A stretch of 64,000 nucleotides of DNA from Xanthomonas nasturtii (GTDB taxonomy: Bacteria > Pseudomonadota > Gammaproteobacteria > Xanthomonadales > Xanthomonadaceae): NCBI RefSeq assembly GCF_001660815.1, contig NZ_LYMI01000016.1:1-64000 (forward strand). The letters are read 5' to 3'. Both the position numbers and the translations under genes were made by a program. The notes beneath the pieces are model-generated. The model saw nothing but the letters and a program-made list of their open reading frames with translations, was not told where the DNA came from and did no database searches. The first letter of the stretch is position 1, and each line of letters opens with the position of its first letter. This document shows, piece by piece, positions 44,404-53,118 of the stretch.

Positions 44404-46968
44404 TTACTCCTGCCGCCCAGGATCCACCGAGATCAAGCGGGTGGCATCCAGCAATGCGGCCGGCAGATGCATGCCGCCGGGTGCGACCAGGTAGCGCGGG
44501 CGCCAGGTCGGGGCGAACTTCGACTTGAAGCGACGCAAGCCGCTGAAGCCGTAGAAGCGCTCGCCGTGACGTGCCACCAGGCTGGCGAAGCGGTTCCAGC
44601 GTCCGGCCAGGCGGTGCTCTGCCAGCCCCGACAACGGCGCCATGCCCAGCGAGAACCGCGTGTAGCCATTGGCCTGGCCCCACAGGAACAACTCGATGAA
44701 CAGGAAATCCATCGTGCCCTTCGGCGCCTGTGCGCTATGTCGCATCAGATCCACCGATAGTTCGCCGCCGGCCGGCGCCCACCACACGTTGGCGAATGCC
44801 ACGATCTGGCCTTCGGCCTCGGCCACTGCCACCGGGAAGCGCCGCAGGTAGTCCGCATCGAAGCTGCCTAGCGAAAAGCCTTTCTCTTCGCCGGCTTTTT
44901 CTTCCAGCCACTGCTCCGACACCTCGGCCAGACGCGGCAACACCGCGTCCACCTGTTCGGGTTGCAGCATGCGGAAGCTCAGGCCGCCGCGCTTGCCGCG
45001 GTTCCAGGCCTGGCGCAGATCGGCGCGGTCGCGACCCTCCAGGGTGAAACCTTCCAGCGGCACGATCGCTTCTTCGCCCAGCTTGACCAGGGTCAGCCCC
45101 ATGTCGAGATAGGTCTGCCAGTACTTTTCGCCGACCTGGTAGAAGACCGGGCGCAGGCCCATGTGGTCGGCTTCTTCGCGGAAGCGCCAGATCAACGCGC
45201 GTGCCACCTCCGGCGGCCCCACCGGGTCGCCCATCGAGATCAGCGAGCCGCCGTAGCGCTGCATCATCACAAAGCCACGGCCCTGCTCATCAAGCAGGAA
45301 GGCCTTGTCGCCGGTCAACGCCAGGCAGGCCTGGGTGTCGGTGCTGATCTCCAGGATCGGTGCCAGCGTCTGCAGCGTCTTTGCATCGGCGGCCGGCATC
45401 GGGCGGCGCCCGCCACGTAGCAGGCGCGCCATGCCGAACACGATCACGCCCACGCACAGGATCAGCGCAGCGCGCAGCGCACGCGGCGCATTGGCCGAAG
45501 TGGCGAACTGCCACCACAGGTCGTTGCTGTATTCGACATGGCTGTAGACGAAGAACAACAGCCAGAAGGTGGCCACCAGCACCAGGCCCAGGTTGCTCAG
45601 CCAGCGCCACGACCAGGCTTCGTCCAGCAGCGCGCCCTGGCGGTAAAACTCGCGGCGTGCGGCCCACAGCGCAACCGCTGCCAGCGCCGCCGACAGCGAC
45701 ACCGAGATATGGCTGCCGCGCAGCAGCGACAGCGGCGGCAGCAGCACGCACACGCCCAGGGCCAGCATCCAGGCCGCATGGCTGCGGCGCTGCAGGCCCT
45801 GGCCGATCAGCAGCAGCAGCATGCCGCCCAGGCTGACCAGCAGATGCGATGTTTCGATCAGCGGCAACGGCGCCACTTCCTGGCGCGCGCGGGGCGTTGG
45901 CAGGGTGCCGTCGATCACCAGCGCCGCACCCACTGCAAACACTGCCAGCGCCAGAATCTGCGGCAGCCACGGGCGCAGCGCCTTCCACACCGTGCGCGCC
46001 GTGCTGGCGCTGGCGCGCACCGGCGCGCCCAGCCCGGAGGCGGCTGCCATCGCCACCGAGATCAGCAACGGCACGATGTAATAGGTCACCCGGTAGGCCA
46101 GCGCCGCCGCCAGGACTGCGGCGGGCGTGACATGCGGCAGCAGCTTGAGCAGGCTCCACTCGAACACACCCAGACCGGCCGGCACGGTGGAGATCAGGCC
46201 GGCCACCACCGCCACCAGCCAGATGCCGATAAAGCCGAAGTAGCCGGTGCCCGGGTCCGGCGGCAGCAATACGTAGAACGCCGCCGCAGCCAGGCCCAGT
46301 TCGACCACGCTGAGCGCGGTGACGCCCAGCACGGTGGTGCGGTCGGGTAGCCAGAACCGGTGGCTGCGGATGCCGAACTCGCGGCCCTGGCGGCCGACCA
46401 GCACCAGCATGGCGACATAGCCGACCATCAGGCCGATGCCGGCGATGCGGATGGCCTGGGCGGTGATCGGCAACGCGCGTGCGGCCGCTTCCGGTTCCAG
46501 CATCAAGGCCAGGCCAAGCAACACCCATGCGCCGAAGATGAAACCCAGCGTACTCATCAGCACCACCTGGCCGATCTCGGCCAGGGTCAACCCCACGCTG
46601 CCGTAGCCGCGCAGCCGCACTGCGCCGCCGGTGAGTGCGGCAAAGCCCAGGGTCTGCCCGACCGCATGCGCCATGAAGGCGGTGATGCCCACCCGCGCCG
46701 GATGCAGCCGCTTGCCGGTGCGCTTGAGTCCCACCCAGTCGAAGCCCACCAGGCACGCATAGCTGCTCAAGCCGAGCAGCAGCGTCAGCGCGATCTGCCC
46801 CGCGCCCAGCGCACGGAACGCCTGCCGGATCTGGCGATAGCCGTGGTCGGTGAACTGCGAAGACAGCGCATGCAGGGCCATCGCCAGGATCGCCAGGCTG
46901 ATGATCACCGGCAGGGCGCGACGCCAACCGCTGGCGGGCGTTTCGGAAGACACGGGGGTATCCGTCAT
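44404..46968 (-). CDS. mprF: Bifunctional lysylphosphatidylglycerol flippase/synthetase MprF
   Basis: This is an 854-residue protein. Residues about 20-530 form a multi-helix membrane part with the N-terminal flippase domain (LGFAALTGGAVRLRGYG). The C-terminal 300 residues are the cytosolic GNAT-like DUF2156 synthase (GDPVGPPEVA, SLGMAPLSGL). It transfers lysine or alanine from tRNA to phosphatidylglycerol and flips the product, giving resistance to cationic peptides and acid. The ATG at 46968 gives the usual length; an upstream start at about 47007 is possible. It converges with an AcvB-type hydrolase. Confidence 0.93.
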   Translation of the reverse strand: MTDTPVSSETPASGWRRALPVIISLAILAMALHALSSQFTDHGYRQIRQAFRALGAGQIALTLLLGLSSYACLVGFDWVGLKRTGKRLHPARVGITAFMAHAVGQTLGFAALTGGAVRLRGYGSVGLTLAEIGQVVLMSTLGFIFGAWVLLGLALMLEPEAAARALPITAQAIRIAGIGLMVGYVAMLVLVGRQGREFGIRSHRFWLPDRTTVLGVTALSVVELGLAAAAFYVLLPPDPGTGYFGFIGIWLVAVVAGLISTVPAGLGVFEWSLLKLLPHVTPAAVLAAALAYRVTYYIVPLLISVAMAAASGLGAPVRASASTARTVWKALRPWLPQILALAVFAVGAALVIDGTLPTPRARQEVAPLPLIETSHLLVSLGGMLLLLIGQGLQRRSHAAWMLALGVCVLLPPLSLLRGSHISVSLSAALAAVALWAARREFYRQGALLDEAWSWRWLSNLGLVLVATFWLLFFVYSHVEYSNDLWWQFATSANAPRALRAALILCVGVIVFGMARLLRGGRRPMPAADAKTLQTLAPILEISTDTQACLALTGDKAFLLDEQGRGFVMMQRYGGSLISMGDPVGPPEVARALIWRFREEADHMGLRPVFYQVGEKYWQTYLDMGLTLVKLGEEAIVPLEGFTLEGRDRADLRQAWNRGKRGGLSFRMLQPEQVDAVLPRLAEVSEQWLEEKAGEEKGFSLGSFDADYLRRFPVAVAEAEGQIVAFANVWWAPAGGELSVDLMRHSAQAPKGTMDFLFIELFLWGQANGYTRFSLGMAPLSGLAEHRLAGRWNRFASLVARHGERFYGFSGLRRFKSKFAPTWRPRYLVAPGGMHLPAALLDATRLISVDPGRQE

Positions 46969-47231
46969 GAGGGCAACGGGTTCTGCTGAAAGGGAAGGAG
47001 GGCGCATGCACGAGGTGTGCCGCGCGCGCGTCTGCAGTGCATGGGCCGGTGGGGTTGAAGGTGCATGCAGCGTGATCGCGACGGTGCCGACATCAAGTGA
47101 ACGCGTGGTTCGATCGTGCCGACACAGTGTCGGTGCAGGCCGGCCGCGCGCATCATAGGGCAAAGCCGCACACACGTGCCGCGCGAACAACACAGGACCG
47201 CCATGACAGTTGGAAGGCAGACAGGCTGCTG

Positions 47232-47939
47232 ATGCTCCATCAACAGGATTTCCCAACGTTCGCGCACACTGCGCGGACCCGGCCGCCGCGTTGGAGCGGC
47301 TACGCCGGCAGCATTGCCGCCGTTTCCGGCGTGGCCTTCATCGGGCTGGTGCTGGTGCTGCAATGGCTGCGTCGCGATCTGTGGTGGGTGGAGGCGCAAC
47401 TGAGCGCCTATCTGCACGGTCCTCACGGTTTGCTGCTGCGCACCGCTTATTGCCTGCTGGCCGCCAGCATGGCGTGGCTGGCGCTTGGCCTGTACGCGGC
47501 GCTGGTGCCGGCCGCGCGCAGCCGCACGGTGCTGGGTCTGTTCTGGATGGCGGCGGTGGGCTTGTGCCTGGTGTCGATCGGCGACAGCTGGATGCCCGAG
47601 CTGGCGCCGGAGGCGGCCAAGATGGTGCATGTGCTGTCGGCGGACATGACGTTCCTGTGCGTGATTGCCGCGGTGTTGCTGCAATCGTGGTATCTGCGCC
47701 GCGATCCGCTGTGGCGCGCGCAGTTTCCTGCGGCCTTCGTACTCGGCTGCGCGGCGTTTGCGGTGTTGCTGTTCCACGTCACCGTGACCAGCGCGCCGCT
47801 GGGCATCAGCCAGAAGATCGCCATCGTGCTGATCGTGGTCTGGATGGTGCGCGCGGGCTCGTGGCTGGCGCACTGCGTGCGCGACGGGGCTGCACGGTTG
47901 CCGCATTCGCGGGACAATGCGCGCGTCAATCAACCGTAG
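47232..47939 (+). CDS. DUF998 membrane protein
   Basis: This is a 235-residue protein with about six membrane helices (for example VAFIGLVLVLQWL, ILLRTAYCLLAASMAWLALGLY-like and AFAVLLFHVTVTSA). The pattern fits DUF998, inner-membrane proteins of unknown role. It is divergent from mprF (263 bp between starts) and reads into a RidA-like gene 10 bp downstream. The ATG at 47232 is used; the longer frame carries no similarity. Confidence 0.82.
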   Translation: MLHQQDFPTFAHTARTRPPRWSGYAGSIAAVSGVAFIGLVLVLQWLRRDLWWVEAQLSAYLHGPHGLLLRTAYCLLAASMAWLALGLYAALVPAARSRTVLGLFWMAAVGLCLVSIGDSWMPELAPEAAKMVHVLSADMTFLCVIAAVLLQSWYLRRDPLWRAQFPAAFVLGCAAFAVLLFHVTVTSAPLGISQKIAIVLIVVWMVRAGSWLAHCVRDGAARLPHSRDNARVNQP

Positions 47940-47949
47940 GAAGTCTGAA

Positions 47950-48297
47950 ATGCTGCAGCGATTCGATGCGGGTCCGCGTATGTCCGAAATGACCGTCCAT
48001 GCCGGTGTGTGTTACCTGGCGGGCCAGATTGCCGATGACACCAGCGAAGACATCACCGGGCAGACCCGCCAGGTGCTGGGCGAGATCGACAAGCTGCTGG
48101 CGCTGGCGGCCAGCGACAAGACCAAGATCCTGCGTGCGGAAATCTTCCTCGCCGACATCGCCGATTTCGACGGCATGAACGCCGCCTGGGACGAGTGGGT
48201 ACCGCACGGCTTCACGCCTGCCCGTGCCACCGTCGAAGCGAAGTTGGCGCGGCCGGAGTGGAAGGTGGAAATCGTGATCACCGCTGCGGCGGGCTGA
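47950..48297 (+). CDS. RidA-family protein
   Basis: This is a 115-residue RidA/YjgF protein. It has the usual beta strands, with the conserved Arg in FTPARATVEAKLA that binds the carboxylate of imine intermediates. RidA-type proteins hydrolyse reactive enamines and imines made by PLP enzymes. The Cys/Glu positions typical of the RidA subgroup are less clear, so it may be one of the Rid1-7 relatives. It starts 10 bp after the DUF998 gene. Confidence 0.89.
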   Translation: MLQRFDAGPRMSEMTVHAGVCYLAGQIADDTSEDITGQTRQVLGEIDKLLALAASDKTKILRAEIFLADIADFDGMNAAWDEWVPHGFTPARATVEAKLARPEWKVEIVITAAAG

Positions 48298-48532
48298 TCG
48301 CCGGGCGGCGCGCCGATCGCGAGGCGATCGCGCGCGCCGACGTCGTGTCATCTGCGCACCTGCAATCGGCATCGTATTGCAGCGTTGTCCGCACACAGGT
48401 GCAATACCCGGTTTGCGCGCCGGCTTGGTCACATCGCCACCGCGCTTGCTGAAGCGCCAGCCTGAGTGAAGCGCCGAGATGACGGCTGCCATGTTTGCAG
48501 GCGGCAACCTCGTCACGGCGCGCGCTGCGCGA

Positions 48533-49603
48533 TCAGCGCTTGACGAAGCGGTAATGCGCCACGCCCCATTCGCGGCCCTGGTTGTAGCCGAACAGCTCCG
48601 CGCAGGCCAGCCAGAACATGCGCCAGCGCTGCCACCAGCGCTGTGCGTCATCGCCGTAGGTCTGCTTCAGCAGCGGCATGATCTGGTCGCGATGGCGGTC
48701 CTGATTTTCCAGCCAGGCATTGGCGGTCTTTTCGTAATGCTCGCCCGACAGCACCCAGCGTTGTTCGATCACCACGTCCTGCTGGAAATGCAGCAAGGTA
48801 TCGGCCGCCGGCATCAGCCCGCCGGTGAAGAAATGCCGGCCCATCCAGTTGTCTTCGCCGGCCACTTCGAACGGGTAGGCCAGATCGCGGTGGCAGAAGA
48901 TATGCACGAACAACTTGCCGCCCGGTGCCAGCCAGCTGCCGACGCGCGCGAGCAGCTCGCGGTAGTTACGCATGTGCTCGAACATCTCCACCGACACCAC
49001 GCGATCGAAGTTGCCCGGCGGCAGCGCCAGCGCGTTGACGTCGGCGGTGATCACCTGCACGTTGCCCAGCCCGCGCACGCGGCACTGCTCCAGAATATGT
49101 GCGCGCTGCGGCCGTGAGTTGGAAACCGCAGTGATGCTGGCACCCGGATAGCGCTCGGCCATCCACAGGGTCAACGAGCCCCAGCCGCAACCCAGCTCCA
49201 GAATGCGCTGGCCATCGGCCAGTTCGGCGCGTTCGCCATACAGCGCCAGCATGCGCTCTTCGGCCGCATCCAGATCCGGTGTGCTCGCGTCCCAATAGCA
49301 GCTGCTGTACTTCAGCCGCTTGCCCAGGCACAGGGTGAAGAACTGCGGCGGCAATTCGTAATGCTGGCGATTGGCCGCGTCGGTTTCGATCGCGATGGCG
49401 CTGGCACGCAGGCTGTCGATGAAGGCGCGCTGGCGTTCGCCGTTGGCATCGGCATCGTTGCCGCGCTCATCGCGCAGGCGTTGTGCGCACAGGCGACGGA
49501 TGCCGTAGCGCAACGCGGCGTCGGGCAACACGCCGGATTCGGCAAGCCGGGTGGCGAAGGATTCTTCGGGCTGCGTGGAGGGCGGGACGGTGACGGTAGA
49601 CAT
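48533..49603 (-). CDS. SAM methyltransferase resembling coclaurine N-methyltransferase (CFA superfamily)
   Basis: This is a 356-residue SAM-dependent enzyme. The SAM motif reads ILELGCGWGSLTLWMAERYP, the catalytic segment VVSVEMFEHMRNY holds the Glu-His pair, and the C-terminal half has HIFCHRDLAYPFE, NWMGRHFFTGGLMP and CAELFGYNQGREWGVAHY. By memory alignment the whole chain is co-linear with plant coclaurine N-methyltransferase, including the N-terminal IRRLCAQRL helix, more than with bacterial CFA synthases. It ends the lipid operon (17 bp after DUF1295). The acceptor is unknown; a lipid or a small amine are both possible. Confidence 0.82.
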   Translation of the reverse strand: MSTVTVPPSTQPEESFATRLAESGVLPDAALRYGIRRLCAQRLRDERGNDADANGERQRAFIDSLRASAIAIETDAANRQHYELPPQFFTLCLGKRLKYSSCYWDASTPDLDAAEERMLALYGERAELADGQRILELGCGWGSLTLWMAERYPGASITAVSNSRPQRAHILEQCRVRGLGNVQVITADVNALALPPGNFDRVVSVEMFEHMRNYRELLARVGSWLAPGGKLFVHIFCHRDLAYPFEVAGEDNWMGRHFFTGGLMPAADTLLHFQQDVVIEQRWVLSGEHYEKTANAWLENQDRHRDQIMPLLKQTYGDDAQRWWQRWRMFWLACAELFGYNQGREWGVAHYRFVKR

Positions 49604-49620
49604 GCAACTCTCCAGGCAAC

Positions 49621-50403
49621 TCAGGACGAAGGGGGAAGCGGAAAGAACGCGCTGGTGCTGCGCTGATACTGGGCGTAATCCTCGCCACGCGAGCGCAGCG
49701 CCTGCTGCTCGGTGTAAGGAATGCCGGTGAAGCGATACAGAAACACGAACATCACCACCGGCCCGAGCGCGCATAGCGCCAGCGGCCACGGGCCGGCACC
49801 GACGGCCAGCGCCAGGTAGGCGAACCAGTGCACGAACTCGAAGAAGTAATTGGGGTGGCGCGAATAGCGCCACAGCCCGCTGCGGCAGGTCTTGCCGCGA
49901 TTGGCCGGGTTGGCCTTGTGCGCCGACAGCTGCCGGTCGGCCAGCGCCTCGCCACCGACCGCGATCAACCACACCACAATCGCGATGGCGCTCCACACGC
50001 TCCAGTCGGGATTCGGGTTGCTTGCCGCGGCCAGAAATGGCACCGCAAACAGCACCACCACCACCGCCTGGGCCAGGAAGAAACCGAGGAATTTGCTCTG
50101 GCTGCCATTCCAGTGCTCGCGCAACGCGCGGTAGCGGCCATCTTCGTGCGGGTCCCCGAACACGCGTACGCCCAGATGCAGCGCCAGGCGCGCACCCCAC
50201 ACACCGCCAAGCACTGCCACCAGCACGCGCGGCAGCAGCGCACCGTCGGACATCCACGCGCAATACGACGCAGCCACCGCCAGACAGCTCGCCCACAACA
50301 CATCGACCAGGCCGGCGTTACCGCTGCGGCGTTGCCACAGCCAGCCGATCAGCATCACCCCACTTGCGAACACGCCCACATGCAGCAGCGGCCAGGCATT
50401 CAT
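49621..50403 (-). CDS. DUF1295 membrane reductase-like protein
   Basis: This is a 260-residue membrane protein with about seven helices. The C-terminal motif CRSGLWRYSRHPNYFFEFVHWFAYLALA is the mark of steroid 5-alpha-reductase/isoprenylcysteine methyltransferase-like DUF1295. These proteins reduce double bonds or methylate lipids. It overlaps the DUF2878 gene by 4 nt and is followed by the methyltransferase, so a step on an unsaturated or methylated acyl chain is plausible. Confidence 0.87.
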   Translation of the reverse strand: MNAWPLLHVGVFASGVMLIGWLWQRRSGNAGLVDVLWASCLAVAASYCAWMSDGALLPRVLVAVLGGVWGARLALHLGVRVFGDPHEDGRYRALREHWNGSQSKFLGFFLAQAVVVVLFAVPFLAAASNPNPDWSVWSAIAIVVWLIAVGGEALADRQLSAHKANPANRGKTCRSGLWRYSRHPNYFFEFVHWFAYLALAVGAGPWPLALCALGPVVMFVFLYRFTGIPYTEQQALRSRGEDYAQYQRSTSAFFPLPPSS

Positions 50404-50945
50404 TGCAATTCTCCGGTGATGTGCTCCGGCAATGGTCGCGCCAGCCGGCGTGCATACAGCGACAACACGCCGCAGGCCACGCCCCAGCCGATGCCTACGG
50501 CAAGCACGGCGTGCAGGTAGGGCGCCTGAAATTCCACCGCGTGCCAGCTGCGTTGCGCCAGCCAATACGAGAACGGCCCGAAGATGGCGCCGAGCACTAC
50601 CGCCAGCCACGGCCGCTGCATCACCGCGGCCAGCGAATGATTGAGGGTGAGCGCAAAGCCCAGCCACAACGCCAGGATCCACGGCGGTGCCAGCAGGCTG
50701 CCCGGCCATGGCGCGGCGTAGCGCACCCAATTGCCTGCGGCGAGCGTGGTGTCCAGCAACAATCCCAGCGATAACGCCGCGGTCATCAACTGCACATCGC
50801 CCGGCGCGCGGCGCGACGGCCACAGCTGATACAGCGCGAATACGGCCAGTGCCAGCAGCGCCGGCCAAGTGCGCGCATGTGCAGCGGCACTGACCGCCAC
50901 CAGCCACAGCACCTGCAGGCCAAGGTAGTTGCCGAGCTGTTTCAT
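50400..50945 (-). CDS. DUF2878 membrane protein
   Basis: This is a 181-residue protein of about five helices that begins MKQLGNYLGLQVLWLVAV. The pattern fits DUF2878, a family almost always found with CFA-like methyltransferases and DUF1365. No catalytic motif is known. Four-base overlaps with genes on both sides imply coupled translation. Confidence 0.82.
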   Translation of the reverse strand: MKQLGNYLGLQVLWLVAVSAAAHARTWPALLALAVFALYQLWPSRRAPGDVQLMTAALSLGLLLDTTLAAGNWVRYAAPWPGSLLAPPWILALWLGFALTLNHSLAAVMQRPWLAVVLGAIFGPFSYWLAQRSWHAVEFQAPYLHAVLAVGIGWGVACGVLSLYARRLARPLPEHITGELQ

Positions 50946-52237
50946 GCGTCGGTGGCAAGGCCTGGCACGAACTGCGGCGGGCGTGCGCCGGGCTTGCTCA
51001 GCCACAAATGCACATCGCCGATCGAGCGTTCCAGAAAACCGGCTTCGCAATAGGCCAGATAGAACTCCCACATGCGGATGAAGCGTTCGTCGTAGCCCAG
51101 CGCACGCACCTGCGGCAACTGCGCCATGAAGCGTTGCCGCCATGCGCGCAAGGTCAGCGCATAGCTGGGGCCGATATCTTCCAGATTGAACAGGCGCAGA
51201 TCGCTGGCGCGCGCAACCGCGCCGGTCATCGCCGCCACCGAAGGAATGAAGCTGCCCGGGAAGATATGCCGTTTGATGAAGTCTACCGAGTGCAGGGCCT
51301 GTTTATAGCGATGGTCTTCGATGGTGATGGCCTGGATCAGCGCCTCGCCATCGTCGGCCAGCAGGCTGCCGACCTTGGCGAAGTACGTGTTCAGATACTG
51401 GTGGCCGATCGCTTCGATCATCTCGATCGACACCACGCGGTCGAAGCGGCCTTCCAGATCGCGGTAGTCGCGCAACAACACCGTCACCCGGTCGCTCAGA
51501 CCGGCTGCGGCGATACGTTGCGTGGCCAGTTCGAACTGCTCGCGCGAGATGGTGGTGGTGGTGACGCGGCAGCCGTGGGCGCGCGCGGCATGCAGCGCGA
51601 AACCACCCCAGCCGGTGCCGATCTCCACCACATGGTGGTGCGGGCCCAGGCGCAGTTTCTGGCAGATGCGTTCGAGCTTGCGCGTGGCCGCTCGCTCCAG
51701 CGCCGCTTCGCACTGCGCTTCTTCGCCATCGACGAAGATGGCCGACGAATACATCAGGTTTTCATCGAGAAACAGCTTGAACAGCGGGTTGCCCAGATCG
51801 TAGTGCGCGGCGATGTTGCGCCGGCTGCCGCTGCGGGTATTGCGCGCGAACGTATGCAGGCTGCGCATGGCCCAGCCGCCCACACGCGCGGTGCCGGTCT
51901 CCATCGCATCCAGCCGCTCGCGGTTGCGCAGCAGCAGCCGCATCAAGGCCACCAGGTCGTCGCACTGCCACTGCCCATCCATGTACGACTCGCCCGCACC
52001 GACGCTGCCGTTGAGCGCAGCCTGGCGATAGAAACCGGGGTCGATCACGCGCAGTTGCATGTGCAGGGCATCGGCGCCGGTGGCCGTACCCAGCGTGGTG
52101 ACTGCGCCGGCTTCATGCAGGCGCAGCTGCCCGTCGCGCAGCTCGCCGAGCGTGGCCAGCAGGCGCTTGCGCAGCAGGCGGTCCGTCCAGGAGGCCGCGC
52201 GCGGCGTAGCGTGATCGGGCAGGGACGTAGCGCTCAT
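50942..52237 (-). CDS. Cyclopropane-fatty-acid-synthase-like methyltransferase
   Basis: This is a 431-residue enzyme of the CFA family. The N-terminal lipid-binding domain covers about residues 1-140. The SAM fold begins with VVEIGTGWGGFALHA, followed by RVTTTTISREQFELA and IFPGSFIPSV. Compared with E. coli Cfa, the position of C139 appears as Ser (LMYSSAIF) and that of H266 as Gln (ALIQAITIED), while Glu (MIEAIG) and Tyr (PSYALTLRAW) are kept. This suggests methylation without ring closure, as in methyl-branched or furan fatty acid pathways. Overlaps of 4 nt on both sides place it inside the lipid operon. Confidence 0.87.
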   Translation of the reverse strand: MSATSLPDHATPRAASWTDRLLRKRLLATLGELRDGQLRLHEAGAVTTLGTATGADALHMQLRVIDPGFYRQAALNGSVGAGESYMDGQWQCDDLVALMRLLLRNRERLDAMETGTARVGGWAMRSLHTFARNTRSGSRRNIAAHYDLGNPLFKLFLDENLMYSSAIFVDGEEAQCEAALERAATRKLERICQKLRLGPHHHVVEIGTGWGGFALHAARAHGCRVTTTTISREQFELATQRIAAAGLSDRVTVLLRDYRDLEGRFDRVVSIEMIEAIGHQYLNTYFAKVGSLLADDGEALIQAITIEDHRYKQALHSVDFIKRHIFPGSFIPSVAAMTGAVARASDLRLFNLEDIGPSYALTLRAWRQRFMAQLPQVRALGYDERFIRMWEFYLAYCEAGFLERSIGDVHLWLSKPGARPPQFVPGLATDA

Positions 52238-53118
52238 CGGGGTTCTCGCACAGGCGGGTGAGGGTGGTCGTGGACCGGGTTGCCGCGTAACCACAGGCGC
52301 AAGGCCTGCCAGTGAATGGCGATCACCACCCAGACCGTCATCAACGGATAGGCCAGCAAGGTGCGCGCCAGGTTGCGCCCGGTGAGCGGTTGGCGTTGCA
52401 GCACCAGGGTGGCGTCGAAGCGGCGCGTGCCGCTGTTGTCGATTGCCCCGCCGGCGTCGTCGCCACTTGCGTCCAGCACATCCATGTGTACGCGCAACTG
52501 CGCATCCGGCACGCTGAAGCGCCAGTCGTAGCGGTGCTGCATGCCCATGAACGGCGAGACGTGGAAGCGCTTGTCGAAGCGCCATGCGTGCACATCGCGG
52601 TGCGTGCGCGCCTGCGCCACCGGCAGCACATAGGTATGGCGCTGCTGCCAGGGCGTGTTGGTGATTTCCGCCACGATCCAGCGCAGGCCGTCGTGGCGAT
52701 CGAAGCAGTAGTAGAAGCTGACCGGGTTGAACACGTGGCCGAAGTAGCGCAGATGGGTCAATAGCCGAATCGCACCCTCCGGGCGCTCGCCGGTGTGCGC
52801 CTGCACGCAATCGCGTACCGCCTGATCCAACGGAACCTGCGCATCGCCCAGGTAATCGCTACGCCGGAACTGCGCCAGGTTGGCGCGCCCCACCGACCAT
52901 AACCAACGCTGTGCGAATACCTGATCCAGCTCGGACAGGTCCAGGTACATCAGGAACAGGCGATAGCGGAAATGCAGCGCCTTGGGCAGGAATCGGCGAT
53001 GCCGCACCCAGCCGGTGTAGATCGCGCTGCGCAACGGAGCCGCCACGCGGCCGGCACCGCTGCCCTCGGTGGGAGGCAACGGCACTGCGTCGGTGTGGGC
53101 TTCGCGCAGCAGCTGCAT
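52234..53118 (-). CDS. DUF1365 protein
   Basis: This is a 294-residue protein of the DUF1365 family: the front motif YTGWVRHRRFLPKALHFRYRL-type region (shortened here), RYFGHVFNPVSFYYCFD and VSPFMGMQHRYDWRFSVP are all present. DUF1365 genes travel with FAD oxidoreductases and CFA-like enzymes; the activity is not established. The ATG overlaps the FAD-gene TAA by one base and its stop overlaps the next start by 4 nt. Confidence 0.9.
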   Translation of the reverse strand: MQLLREAHTDAVPLPPTEGSGAGRVAAPLRSAIYTGWVRHRRFLPKALHFRYRLFLMYLDLSELDQVFAQRWLWSVGRANLAQFRRSDYLGDAQVPLDQAVRDCVQAHTGERPEGAIRLLTHLRYFGHVFNPVSFYYCFDRHDGLRWIVAEITNTPWQQRHTYVLPVAQARTHRDVHAWRFDKRFHVSPFMGMQHRYDWRFSVPDAQLRVHMDVLDASGDDAGGAIDNSGTRRFDATLVLQRQPLTGRNLARTLLAYPLMTVWVVIAIHWQALRLWLRGNPVHDHPHPPVREPR

